A DNA stretch of 64,000 bases from Hyposmocoma kahamanoa (lineage: Eukaryota > Arthropoda > Insecta > Lepidoptera > Cosmopterigidae). Shown piece after piece: positions 51,511 to 62,539 of this stretch (positions are counted from its first letter, which is position 1; every line of letters begins with the position of its first letter). The notes below the pieces were generated by a model, which did no database searches, was not told where the DNA came from, and saw only the letters and a program-made list of their open reading frames with translations. The position numbers and the translations under genes were made by a program. The stretch lies in assembly GCF_003589595.1 (NCBI RefSeq), contig NW_020654175.1:462112-526111 (forward strand), read 5' to 3'.

Positions 51511-52339
51511 AAAAAACTACTTTCACGCTTAAAAGCCAAAGCAACGACGATACAATTTCGTCTTAATATTTGTACAGACCTCTGGGGCACAGATCGTCTG
51601 TAGAAAGTGGACATAAACCGATACGCACTGGCAGTGGTGAAGCGTGACAATTATCGTTGGTAAAGCCGAGCAAAACAAGAACCATGTACAGACAACAGCA
51701 CATCAGACTACATATTTTTATTCGAAAATCGCCTCCAACGGAACAAGATACGTCAATGTACGTTGGTGTGCTGTTGACGTACACTAACAAAAAGTGGCGC
51801 CTTGGCGACGTTTAAACTTATTAGCACACAAGATGCTAGTAGACTTCATTTCACTGGTTAAGTTATTCGACACCTAAAATTGAGTACAAAATATAGTGAA
51901 TGAAATTACTTTGAAAATACTTATAATGTTGAATAATACATGGAAGATTTTAGGTACGCTAACGGGAATCGTGTTGTATGGACGCCTCGCCACTGTTCCT
52001 ATGACAATTAAAACAAAAGTTTCAACCATTAGACTTGATTTTACATTAGTCACGGCTGTATATTAAATCTTAAACCTGTTTCTAGTTTAGTCGAATGACT
52101 CGCCAAGTGTGAACCCACCCTAAGGTCTGTAATCTCGGCGTGCAGGTGTGAAGTGTGCACGGTTACCACGCTAATTACACGATACCGCAAACGGTCTGTG
52201 GGCCTGTGGGCCTGTGGTAATAGTACCCTTAAACAGTATGTTAGTAAACCCCACAACTTTAACTGCGTACTACAAAATTGCTCCAGTTGCGATCGTATTA
52301 AAAATGTAAAGTATTTTTGCACTGTAATCATTTCAAATG
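51511..52339. other. No gene found
   Basis: GTGGGCCTGTGGGCCTGTGG (52197) is a 10-bp tandem duplicate. Open frames here show no family motif. Confidence 0.35.
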
Positions 52340-52605
52340 ATGGCATTGGTGAATTTTGAAAACGGTATTCGTTCTTTTGGACACGTTAATAAAGAATTGC
52401 CCCAAATTGAAACTCGTGGCTACTTGTTTCAGAAATTAGTCGGAAGTAGCCTCCTAAAAAAGATTGCAGGCAGATGTGATTGCCCAATTCTAAAATACTG
52501 GGTTGGGCAAATCATGTTGTGTATACTAACGTATTCTAAGTGAAAATATTATTAACAATTTATATAGATCTATGCCTGAAATAAATAATTCTGTTCTGTA
52601 AGTGT
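52340..52605 (+). pseudogene. Non-LTR RT 3' remnant
   Basis: The frame ends SLLKKIAGRCDCPILKYWVGQIMLC, equivalent to ILRMVAHRFDCTILKFWV of 48011; 3' end TGCCTGAAATAAATAATTCTG. Confidence 0.6.
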
Positions 52606-53189
52606 GGGACTTAAACAAGCTGAGCAGCACTAAGTTTTAGAAACTACGCCATCTATTGGCGAGTAGCGCAAAACTAGTTTCGTTTTGCCGCCAACAGACG
52701 GCGCGGACCGTCAAAAATTACCTAGACGTCAATACTGCCAAATGCATAGTTTATAAAGGCAGCATCATAACAGTGCTCCCTGAGCGGGATGTATCATCAA
52801 ATTGTTGGAATAGCTTTTAAAATATTCAGTACACGAGTAACAGCTTTTGTGTTGTAATGAACGATGGTCCATTTTCGGACGAAAGAAAAAGTTTGAAATA
52901 AGTTATAAGGTTGTTGTATGGTACAGAAGGAATATTTGAGGTTATTATTGTGGGTGAACGAATGACTGAACGTCGGTTTTCTTTGTACATAATGTAGGTT
53001 TCGGGATTTGGATGTTCTTGGTTTATTATTTATGTGACAATTTTGTTGCTTGGTAGCTATATTTACGTAATTACAAACAAATATTTACATTGTTAATTAC
53101 TGATAAGTTATACCGTGACCCCCAAAGGTGACGTCAACATTTTTACTTATAGGTTGGTGTTGTACATGGAAAAAAATTCAATCTAGTTT
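52606..53189. other. No recognisable feature
   Basis: Contains CGCCATCTATTGGCG (52648), a short near-palindromic motif seen elsewhere in repeats here. Confidence 0.35.
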
Positions 53190-53408
53190 GTTTGCTATCT
53201 AATGGTAAGCGAGACACCTGTCCATGACAGTTGCAGTGCCACCCAGAGCTTTAAATCGCAAAGATCTGAAGGACATAGGCACTGAGCCAGTCTCTCTGAG
53301 ACATAAGTTAACAAGTCGCATGTGCCTGTAATGTCACCAGCAACCCTTACGCTACTAAACCGGAACGCAGTATTGCTCACATTGCTGCTCGACGGCAGAA
53401 ATAGGTTT
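53190..53408 (-). repeat. R300, middle and 5' part
   Basis: TAAGCGAGACACCTGTCC to CGACGGCAGAAATAGG; hairpin partly kept. Confidence 0.74.
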
Positions 53409-54454
53409 TATATTCTTTCGCTAAGGAAAAGGAAGTATAGTTTGACAAACTGTAGTCAGTAGTTACGTGCCACGTGTGCGGTTTGCTCACTCGCCGGCAT
53501 GGAATGTAAAATCTCTTCTAAATTATAATCAATACGCAAAAATATGTATAAGTACGCCACTTTTTTAATTGTTTATTTTACATTCTTGAAACTTAATTTT
53601 GAGTTTTTGAATGCAAATAATATCATAGTTATATTGGTTTTGATATATTTGCTAATATATGGTCTTTTGAGATAACGAAACGCAAAGAGAATTTGTTAGG
53701 TCCATCGGTAGGCGGTCAACTAAGTGAACTTGAAAAGCTTAGTACTTATTATTATTAATATTATGGTGCCGATTCCCAGCACGAAATTCCTAAAATATAT
53801 TTTCTTAGCTTAAATCTTAGGCATTCGAACCAGTCTAGCATCTAAACAAAGGCTCTCATCAATCCCTGTCCGAGGCAGTTTCTGTCCGGGACATGTCTGA
53901 ACATGTTTGTTTATGACCATTGTTGGACTGCGTCCACCCTGGTTGAATTTAGGGTGTTGGAATTCGTAAGCAGGATCCATTTCATACAGGCTTGGATGGG
54001 ATTGGGTGTATTTTATTTTATGACATTGTGTATACACCTGATGGAGGTGGTTACTACGGCCTGTAGAAATTTGCGACGCTACGTTAGTGGTTTTTATGTT
54101 GAAAATGCTGTGCCGGCTGTGGCATATAAGCTCTTGTGTTTCCTGATTTTGATTTCGCTACCCTACCACCAGTATAACGTATGTTGTTGGATCCGGGCCA
54201 AATATTAAAGCAGGTTCTCCAATAAGGGCGTTACAATTTTTGGACTTAACTTTCGAAGTAATAGAAATGTAACCGAGTTTATGTTATTATATTGGTTTTG
54301 ATTCGTTGTTTGGAAATACTGTATTGGTTGGTGCTCCTGAAGACATAGTAACATTAGTATACAACAGTATAGGGAGTATTTTGGCGTGTATTTAAATGTG
54401 ATTATTTTAAATTTACAAAATCAGCAGTTGAAAACATCTCTACGTCGTCTTTTT
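53409..54454. other. No gene found
   Basis: An open frame of 101 codons (53903-54208) has no recognisable domain or splice context; no repeats recognised. Confidence 0.35.
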
Positions 54455-54778
54455 TAAGAGCTCTCATGCCAAAAAAGTTCTGACGTTGGCTCCGCCCAAA
54501 TTTGTGAAACAAATATATGCCTGAAGTTCGCGTGACATGCGACAGGAGATGTTGAATTTTGCGCATTAAAAGTACCAAATTCGTTTTAGCGGAATAACTC
54601 TAAAACTAAAGGGATTAAAAAAATATCCGTAGTGACAGTTGTCGATCATGCATAAATATAATTAATTATCTAATTTTTGTCCTAATAACCTGTAGCATTT
54701 CGAGGATGAATCGAAAAAATGTGAAAATTAGAGGTCATTTCGTGATTTTTATCTATCGAGGAAACTTTATTGTTTTAT
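54455..54778 (+). repeat. Near-identical direct repeat, copy 2
   Basis: Partner of 30006-30380. Differs by a handful of substitutions and the missing 45-bp duplication. Ends CTTTATTGTTTTAT directly against a TIR. Confidence 0.8.
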
Positions 54779-55173
54779 CCGCTCACGCGATGCACTCCTC
54801 CTACCGCAAAATGGTGGCTATTTGGTTTCGCAAATTAGAAAAGGGTTCAGTTTAAATACAAGTTTTTATAAATAAAAATTATTATTCTGCATTGCTAAAT
54901 AAATACCCTCCGTACTACCAACAAAAACATCTCAAATAAAATGCTGCAATACACCGCAAATCCTGCACTTAAAAAGCACTAATGAAATTTTTGGTGTACT
55001 TAGATAAATATGATAACATTCCGTTTGAGTGGTTCTAACGTTTACCATGAAATTACTCCTTAAAGTATAGTTTATAAACATTTAAATTCAGGGTAAACTT
55101 AAAAATCGGTAGAAAATCATCACCGGCACCTCTAGGTGTGGTATGCGTCTACGGCTGCATGTATCGCGTGAGC
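54779..55173. mobile_element. Candidate MITE with 13-bp perfect TIR
   Basis: CCGCTCACGCGAT at 54779 and ATCGCGTGAGCGG at 55161-55173 are exact inverse copies; GCA/TGCA continues the match. About 395 bp, no ORF, TSD not clear. Confidence 0.5.
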
Positions 55174-55435
55174 GGCTAAATATATGAAACAATGAAAAAT
55201 ATAGTATAGTTGTTGTTATCAATCTGTGTGACTGGAGCAAGGACAATCAAGTTTATTCGAGTGGGAATTTTAGGACACTTCTATTCAAACTATAGCCCAC
55301 CTGCACAGTTCAGGATTTAATGGCGGCCACTAGTGACGCGTTCACCGTGACTTAATTTTGCCTCGCAGTGATATAGAGTATACCATCGACACTATAACAA
55401 GAAGATCAACGGTGTACTAGTGTAAACTTTAGTTA
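55174..55435. other. Weak repeat similarity to 12600-12705
   Basis: ATGGCGGCCACTAGTGACGC at 55319. Otherwise unrecognised. Confidence 0.35.
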
Positions 55436-55530
55436 GCAGCAGTGGATCTCCGTGTGAAAGAATTCGTCCAGGGAAGTACTGCTACCTTACTTATTTCTGC
55501 CGCCATGCAGTAATGTAAGCATTGGTACAT
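55436..55530 (+). repeat. R300, 5' end
   Basis: AGCAGCAGTGGATCTCCG to GCAGTAATGTAAGCATTGG. Confidence 0.68.
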
Positions 55531-55739
55531 TGGCAAATACTTTCACCATAATGGCAAGCATCGATACGGTAAGAAGATCGTTAACTTATTACACATAGTA
55601 CACTGCGCACAGGTTTAGGACATAGTTTAGGCCCAACCCGAGTTGAGATATCACAAGTTGTTTAACGGTTAAGACCTTCCTTTGACAGGTTTCATTACAA
55701 TATTTTTCTTCCTTTACCGTAAAATGTACCTAACTTACT
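55531..55739. other. No recognisable feature
   Basis: AT-rich. Confidence 0.3.
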
Positions 55740-56360
55740 TTCAAATTCAAATTCAAAATAATCTTTATTTCATAGGTAAGCATTATTACACTTGAAATCG
55801 TCACAATAGTTAAACTCTACCGCTCATTCGTAAGGCAGATTCCCCTGAGAAGAATGAGCAAGAAACTCTAGGGGTTGCTCTTTGTAAATAACATTTACAA
55901 TATTTTTTTTTTAATATGAAACATCAGAGAACGAGACTACCTCCACGAGCTAAACGGGTTACTACCACGGATTTTTGTCATCCAAGTACGCAGAAGTTGT
56001 ATAATAACCTTTAGTATAAAGTTTTTGTTTCACTATAGTTTTAAACCTCGTGAAAGGCAAATTTTGTACATCAACCGGAATCTTGTTATAGAAGCGTATA
56101 CATTGCCCCTTAAATGATTTTTGGACTTTGTGAAGACGGCTATCAAGAAAAGCTAGTTTATTTCTATTCCTCGTATTAATGTTATGTCTGTCACTATTTT
56201 TCATAAATAAATTACTATTCCTTTTAACATAAATTACATTTTCATAAATGTACTGTGAGGCTAGTGTAAGAATGTTAATTTCCTTAAACTTATCTCTCAA
56301 AGATACTTTGGGGCCCAGATTGTAAATTGCCCTAACTGCACGTTTCTGCTACTTAATGAA
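55740..56360 (-). pseudogene. CR1-type RT C-terminus and 3' UTR
   Basis: The frame 55962-56300 reads MRDKFKEINILTLASQYIYENVIYVKRN...HNINTRNRNKLAFLDSRLHKVQKSFKGQCIRFYNKIPVDVQNLPFTRFKTIVKQKLYTKGYYTTSAYLDDKNPW and stops. Upstream codons give QKRAVRAIYNLGPKV. This is the best-preserved copy of the family at 11512, 21090, 24320, 34785, 37800 and 46966. The 3' UTR has AAGAATGAGCAAGAAACTCT and ends with TCAAATTCAAATTC-type sequence. The RT core is absent through 5' truncation. Confidence 0.82.
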
Positions 56361-56794
56361 GACCCAATTCAGAAGCTTGCGTTATCCGATTAGGCTAGCA
56401 CTGCTCTTGTTTAACAAACAATCGGTACTATCATAGCACGAATTCAAATTTGTCCCGTACTAATAAGGTTCATTTTGCATGGGTCGAGCGACAGGGGCAC
56501 TGGCTCTATTTCAGAATTATGATATAGAAAAAATCATTGGTATGTGTAAAGTATTTATTGAATCTGTATTCAATAGGTGCGTTACGATACCACTGTGGGG
56601 TTTCTTGTAAAATTTCGAGGTGAGTTTGTGTTTTTTTCTATCGTCAGTATTTTTAGGAATCGTGTTTTTACAACTTATACTAATCAGTGTATATCCTCAA
56701 TAATACTATATTTTTTTCCAAAGCGGTTGATTCAACACTTTCGCTGTTATGCGGAATCAATTAAAGCCATTTTAGGTTGGGTGCGAACCTGGCT
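56361..56794. other. No recognisable feature
   Basis: Short chance frames only. Confidence 0.35.
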
Positions 56795-56905
56795 TTTAAG
56801 AGATGAGGTGTGAAGTGTGCCCAGTCCGCGCGCTTAAAATTAATATAAATAAAAAAAGAACAGGCGGAGAAACTTTTACACAGATCCGACGTCTACAAGC
56901 GAAAG
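56795..56905 (-). repeat. Repeat shared with 838-975
   Basis: GATGAGGTGTGAAGTGTGC, GCTTAAAATTAATATAAATA, GAACAGGCGGAGAAAC and CACAGATCCGACGT. The exon-like frame of the partner is not kept. Confidence 0.6.
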
Positions 56906-57116
56906 TGAGTTTAACAACGATAGAGCTTCAGTTGAAAACCAAAATTTTGCAGGTTCTCTGTAGAAATGTCTCTGTATACAATTTATTTGCAAAGTTAAAT
57001 ATTTTATTCTCCAATGATTCGTTTCGCACTTTTAATTTACCTCGTTTACATTGGCACATTTTTTAGACGATATCCTAGGTGTGTCGTATATTTTTTGTCA
57101 AACCGATAATTAATGA

Positions 57117-57448
57117 CGTAACGGGATCCAGGAGGATGTGCCAAAAGCGCGTTTCGTCAGTGAAAGAAAAATAGCGCACTCAATAAACACGCAAGCAGAA
57201 CTTTATTGGTGGCAGTACACAAAAGGCGTAACGGGAGGTCCGGTAGGTTCTCGTACACAGCCCGTACGCAGTAAATACCCAATGTGGTCTTGAGGTAGTC
57301 GTACACACATTGAATTCTGAATCAACAATACATACTTTGCTTAACTACTTATAGTGCCGAGGGAAAATCTGAACACCGCGTTTTAGAAATAGCTTCAAAG
57401 TGGTGAATGCCATCTAGCGGTGTCGTTTGGAACTAACGCTCCGCTACA
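57117..57448 (-). mobile_element. Candidate solo LTR (332 bp)
   Basis: On minus: starts TGTAGCGGAGCG, TATA-like ACTATAAGTAG (57344-57354), AATAAAG (57201-57207) and ends CCCGTTACG. ATGA flanks it on both sides (57113-57116 and 57449-57452), a 4-bp duplication typical of Gypsy-type LTR elements. The last bases are CG rather than the usual CA. No internal element sequence remains. Confidence 0.55.
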
Positions 57449-57452
57449 ATGA

Positions 57453-58335
57453 TAAATATCTAAACCATTTCTTCTAGTAATAATTTTTTTTTCTCTTCTC
57501 CGCTGACTCGCCTTAATTGAATCATTTTTAAATGGCATTGTAAATGGGTCGATTTCGAATCATAAAAATTTGCTAGATGAGAGTCATAAAAATAATCATT
57601 AGGGAAAATGTTAACGACATTTTTAAAGCTTTTTGTATACTTATGGTTGCTAAATGATCTTCAAATCAATACACGAACAGTTTGACACTCGTGTGTCCGG
57701 TTAAGATTACGGTCAGCCAATTATCTTCAAGCAGCTGAGCACTTATATACTCGAATTACAATCTACTCTGAGGCAGAGATCGATAACCCGGCCAACTAGG
57801 CTGAGGCAAAGTTCAACGGTAGTTATTATACGCTGATGATGGTGTTGTTTACTTGTATCCTTCCGGCCGCAAATCAAAGAACAATGGCGAAATGTTAATA
57901 CAAATTTGAATAAAATATTTGTCAAAGTCTGAAAATAAAATCATATCGAAATGAAACAAAGTGACTTATTAGTATGCAAAGCTCAGTCTTTTAATCATGA
58001 CTTTTGGCAGATTAATATCTTCTGTAGCATGTGTTGATAAATTATTGTTTATTTACTCTATAGTCCTTTGCATATATATTGCATTAGCACACTTCATTAA
58101 GAAAAACAACGAATACTGCAATATTACGTTGTAATTTAATAAGTTAAAAGCACATTAATTTTATAAGCGTGAGTGGATTATTGCATCAACGCCCAAAAAA
58201 AGCAATAAAACATGTTGTATTCTATCGACAAAATGGCCGACCATTTAACGCGGATTTCTACTTTTTTCGGAACAATACATGACGATTTCTAGAGAGAAAA
58301 TGTGGGAAAATTAAATTTTTGAAGAAAAAGTTGTT
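57453..58335. other. No gene found
   Basis: AT-rich DNA with no repeat recognised. Confidence 0.35.
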
Positions 58336-58337
58336 AA

Positions 58338-58715
58338 TTAATTTTTTATTGAATTGATATTCAATTATTTTTTGTGAAATTACTCCACTAGTTTGTTATA
58401 ATTATTAATACAAAGATCGAACACTCAGAAAAAATTCCTTCGATCCGGTCGGATTCGAACCGAGGTCTTCTTGCATACCGTGCCAGACGCTATACCAACT
58501 AAGCCACGGAACGAACCAACGGACTCACGAATTTCTCTATGTGCTTGCGTCGTGTCTATGTACTTTTTAGTCGTAGCGCCATCTATGAGAAATCTGTTAC
58601 AGATTTATCAACCAGTTAGTACCTTTACAGCTACCAGTCCTGGCGAGAGATGTCGCTATTCACTGTGTTAATTAAATTTTTATTGAATTGATATTCAATT
58701 ATTTTTTGTGAAAAA
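58338..58715 (-). mobile_element. SINE-B (tRNA-derived), with duplicated tail motif
   Basis: Full copy on minus with A box TGGCTTAGTTGG, B box GGTTCGAATCC, ATAGATGGCGCTACGAC and TAGCGACATCTCTCGCC. ATTGAATTGATATTCAATTA occurs at both ends (58349 and 58682): either a long target duplication or a second partial copy. Confidence 0.8.
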
Positions 58716-59065
58716 GTTGTTTCTTGGGCCATTATTATGTTCCTAGTAAATAAACAAAATGTAATAGTTGTTGGTAAACCATAAAGAAAAAAGTCTAAGA
58801 TCTGACAGTATTTCCTCTCGGCCTATTGGGTTTTAAATAGAGGGAAAAAGGGGAAGAAATCAAGTATCCTTTGGAATCGCAAGGAACGTATTATGCAAAC
58901 AAAATAAACACAAATTTAAAAGAATAAAAAGCTATAATTATATCAAAAATTACGTGCTGCAGCTGCTCGCGCACAGGCAGTATGGCTAATTAGACGCCTT
59001 AGAGTGTTTGTGCACTGCATCCGATTTGTATTCTTTAATCTACTACTATTTAATCTTCTGTCATG
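58716..59065. other. No recognisable feature
   Basis: AT-rich spacer. Confidence 0.3.
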
Positions 59066-59410
59066 TCATGGAAAGGGGGTACTTCCATAGTGGTCCCATT
59101 TCCTTTTGAAGAAAATCATCCACCTCGAAGGATGGCTGTTCACGCATGAAGATTCATTTTCATAAATAGCGCCTAACATTAATTTAGGAGCAATTACTTT
59201 AATGGTTGATTTTGCTATTTATCCAATTCAAGGCGTTTTTCTCTCAATATACTTTGAGTAGTGTCGTAGTGAGAACCTATTTTTATTATCTCCAGTGTCA
59301 AGTCCTGTATAGTGGCGAATTTAAGAATATATCAATAAAACTTAGCAAATAGACGTAATTCCACGTACTTTTGAGGTCGGTTTTTTTAGTACTCTGTACT
59401 GAGATTATGT
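59066..59410 (+). repeat. ACCGACTT-type repeat, lacking 5' end
   Basis: GGAAAGGGGGTACTTCCATAG to GTACTCTGTACTGAGATTAT, closely parallel to 49450-49806. Confidence 0.75.
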
Positions 59411-59781
59411 TTTATGACTTGGACTTTAGACCTATCAAGATCTCCGCGCCTGCTGACTAGTGCTTGCCAAAGGATATCGATTATCTGCTATTTGCGACTA
59501 CACTTTGCTGTGAATTCAAAATCTTTCAACTGGAATATCTTTTATTCCAGACTTAATAGAATAGTAGATCCAAGACCAACTTGTTCAGGAATTTAAACTC
59601 TCCGTTTTCTCTTATACAGACGCAATAAAATTAAGTCAGCAAAAATCCGCCATTGTTCTTGACGCAGCGCAGTGCTCCGCCATTCTAAATACACTTACCT
59701 TTTATATCTGAAAACATGACATTCCCACTTAAGGTCCAAATCATTTAGAAATTAACAATGAAAACTATGATATAAAAGACC
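59411..59781. other. No gene found
   Basis: Might contain the start of an LTR (see the PBS-like site at 60206). Confidence 0.3.
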
Positions 59782-60025
59782 TTTAAGTCCATTGACTTAC
59801 AATTATATGGACGTCGGGTCCGCGCTAAAAAGTGTCCGCACTTGTAAGGCGCTAAAATCGTATACAGAGCGCCAAACTCCGCTTTAGTCTTCATTTGTTC
59901 TACTGACAGCGCGATACTGCGATGACATTACAATTTAAATTTCGAATAGGTTGACTTGGGACATTTTTTTCGTGGTTTTTGTATAAGACCCGTCGTCCAT
60001 TTATTTGTAAGTCAATGTTTAAGTC
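59782..60025. mobile_element. MITE, 228 bp, with perfect 8-bp target duplication
   Basis: TTTAAGTC at 59782-59789 and 60018-60025 flanks CATTGACTTAC...GTAAGTCAATG. Internally deleted version of the 286-bp form (lacks about 58 bp around CTTTTTCATATTCC). Confidence 0.88.
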
Positions 60026-60099
60026 AATCAGATTTCCAACTAAAATCAGGCTTTTGACGTCACAGGTATAATAATAAATTCCCACATTACCCATACATA

Positions 60100-60225
60100 A
60101 CAAAATAAACTAACGTAATGTAACGAGCTAGATGACCAAACACATTCCCCTTATGTGTTCGGTTCACTCTATTCCAGTTGAGAAGGGTCGTCAATCTATC
60201 AGTGGCGCCCGACACGGGGCCGTGT
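60100..60225 (+). other. LTR/PBS-like junction
   Basis: AATAAAC (60104), then TATCA followed by TGGCGCCCGACACGGGG (60204-60220), which has the form of a tRNA primer-binding site just after an LTR end. No gag or pol follows. Confidence 0.35.
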
Positions 60226-60402
60226 ATTGACAATAGTTGACTTTAGAAAGGACCTGGTGCTTGTGATAATGTACATTTTAACTACTATAATAGGCACTAG
60301 TTACAGAGGTGAAACCGTCAAAATATTTTAAAAACTTCTTTGAGGGGACATGTTTTTTCTGGAAAACATTCTCCCCCTAAGAAATAGTATAACAATTCAA
60401 AC
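60226..60402. other. No recognisable feature
   Basis: No ORF or repeat recognised. Confidence 0.3.
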
Positions 60403-60597
60403 TAATATTATAAATGCAAAATTAACTCTGTCTGTCTGTTACGTTTTCATGCCTAAGGCGCCGAATTTTCGTATAGAGAAAGATAGGATCTAGGAAAAGG
60501 ACATAGACTACTTTTTCTCCTGGAAAATGCAGGAAATAACCTGCAGTAGGCTACTCTTACTTATTACGGACACCGGCTAGTAATTATAAATATATTA
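60403..60597 (+). repeat. CTGTCTGTCTGTTACG-type insect repeat
   Basis: AATATTATAAATGCAAAATTA, AACTCTGTCTGTCTGTTACG, ATAGAGAAAGATAGGATC, AGGACATAGACTACTTTTT and CGGCTAGTAATTATAAATAT. This matches, from memory, a repeat very common in Lepidoptera. Unknown mechanism. Confidence 0.65.
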
Positions 60598-61089
60598 GTG
60601 TGACTAAAATTCTATTCTGAGCATAACGATTAAATAAGGTAAACGTCTAGTAGAAACAAATGCAATTTTCAAAATGAACTAAACCGTCTATTGCCTTAAA
60701 ACACTTATGGATTAATAATCAGTATCAACCCATGTGTTTGTAACACAGGTTTCTGTTAGGTCGTATAATAGGTAGCTCCGTAGTTTGAGAAAACTTCTCT
60801 TCGAATTCGCTTGTATATTACTCAACACTGACATTAACGCCGAATTGGCCAAAAACACCCTGCGAAACCTTATTGCCACTACAATTAATAATATAAGACG
60901 CTTACAACGACCGAAAAAGGTTGTAATAGGTCATAAAAGGTCGTAAAAGTTCGTTTATTACGAGGAAATGTCCTACTCAAGTCGTTAGAAGGTATTATTG
61001 GTGGAGTCTAAATCAATTTTTAATTTCTTCACCGTTCAAGTGATATTATTGTTGTTGTTAATTTTGTATTATTTGTTGGTAGCTGTTTC
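60598..61089. other. No recognisable feature
   Basis: 60935-60955 has a short AGGTCGTAAAA/AGGTCATAAAA repeat. Otherwise nothing. Confidence 0.35.
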
Positions 61090-61220
61090 GGACCCTGTGT
61101 TGAATGGCAGGAAGGGTACTGGTGAAATTACATTACATATGAGACTTCTCAACTTATGTCTCAAAGTGACAGGCGCAGTGGCAGTGTCCTTCAAGTCTTC
61201 TTCTTCTTCTTCTTCAAGTC
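61090..61220 (+). repeat. R300, first part, split by SINE-A
   Basis: GGCAGGAAGGGTACTGGTG to CAGTGTCCTTCAAGTCTT, then (CTT)n expansion. Confidence 0.75.
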
Positions 61221-61452
61221 AACTGCCTCCGTGGCCCAACGGTTACCATGCCGGACTGCCACGCAGAGGTCCCAGGTTCGATTCCCGGGCCAAGAGAAAT
61301 ATTTGTATGGCCTACATTTATTTCTCTCGTGAGTTTGGGTGTAATTTGTGGTTGTCTATGTTTGTGTCCATGGCACCCGCGACACAGGGTTTCCCTAGTG
61401 CGGGGCTATGTTGAGTGTGTGCGTTATTAAAAAAAATAAATAATAATAATAA
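61221..61452 (+). mobile_element. SINE-A (tRNA-derived), inside R300
   Basis: A box GTGGCCCAACGGTTACC (61231-61247), B box GGTTCGATTCCCGGG (61275-61289), body with TTTATTTCTCTCGTGAG and tail TAATAATAATAATAATC. The R300 copy continues immediately after it. Best-preserved copy here. Confidence 0.9.
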
Positions 61453-61558
61453 TCAACTTTGCGATCTAAAGCTCTGAGTGGCACTGCAACTGTTATGGAC
61501 AGGCGTGTCACTTATCACCGGGTGCGCGGCTTGTTCGTCCTGCCACTTGGTATCATAA
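61453..61558 (+). repeat. R300, second part, split by SINE-A
   Basis: CTTTGCGATCTAAAGC to CCACTTGGTATCATAATAA. Confidence 0.75.
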
Positions 61559-61760
61559 TAATCTCAGTACAGAGTACTATAAAAACCGACCTCCGAAGTT
61601 ATTCATTCCCTAGTTTGCCACCTTTAGAGGTGGATTATTTTACCCTGTTTTCCAACAAAAAAAGAATCATCAAAATCGGTTCATAAAATTGTGAAAAAAA
61701 AAATACAAAAAACATACACTCGAATTGAGATCTTCCTCTTTCTTTTAAGTCGGTAAAAAA
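61559..61760 (-). repeat. ACCGACTT-type repeat, deleted copy
   Basis: CTCAGTACAGAGTACTATAAAAACC, CACCTTTAGAGGTGG, AAGAATCATCAAAATCGG and TTTTAAGTCGGTA. Confidence 0.68.
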
Positions 61761-62008
61761 AAATTTAAAGTTATATGCTGATAGAATTTTACACATATTC
61801 CAGCGCAGTGAGGGAACGGTTATTACGCAATTGAGCAATTGAGAATCCTAATCTTCCTTAAAAACCCAGCAAACTACAATTGAAAAAACTCAGTACACAA
61901 AAATATACTAAATATAATTCACTCAGTTTTGTATAAAAAACATTTTTAGATACCTTATGGTCACATAGAATAGCGCTAAAGAACAATGTCGAATTTATTG
62001 GTAAAATA

Positions 62009-62294
62009 CATTGACTTACAAATAAATGGACGACGGGTCTAATACAAAAACCACGAAAAAAATGTCCCAAGTCAACCTATTTAAACGTAGTGACATGTAA
62101 AGGAATATGAAAAAGCTAAAACGTTGAATTTAAATTGTAATGTCATCGCAGTACTGTCTAATTTTGCTTGCTTCGCTGTCAGTCGAACAAACGAAGACTA
62201 AAGCGTGAATGACGCTCTGTATACGATTTTAACGCCCTATAAGTTCGGACACTTTTTAGCGCGGACCCGACGTCCATATAATTGTAAGTCAATG
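62009..62294. mobile_element. MITE, 286 bp, hAT-like
   Basis: Same orientation as 46992 and about 95% alike by eye. TIRs intact; flanks do not match each other, so the duplication has decayed or one side was rearranged. Confidence 0.8.
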
Positions 62295-62539
62295 ACTTCA
62301 GTAGATTTTTCAATTCACTCGTATAATAAAGGCCTAAGTCTGAAAAGAAATTATATTTAAATGAAATTCAAATGACATAATAATATCTTACCGGACTGAT
62401 ATCTACAACTGTCAGTTTCTTAACGTTAATTAAGCGACATCTACCCGCCAAAAAGAGATTTTTAATATCTACGTATAGATTGGTCCACGTTAAGTTCATG
62501 TCATGTCATATCAAATGTACTGATTGGACCGATTTTCAA

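Noticed and set aside
53903..54208. 101-codon frame with hydrophobic stretches
   Set aside because: No homologous pattern, no splice or promoter context, and similar length to other chance frames here.
60998..61414. Open frame of 138 codons on plus
   Set aside because: It runs across an R300 fragment, a CTT microsatellite and SINE-A; the frame is accidental.
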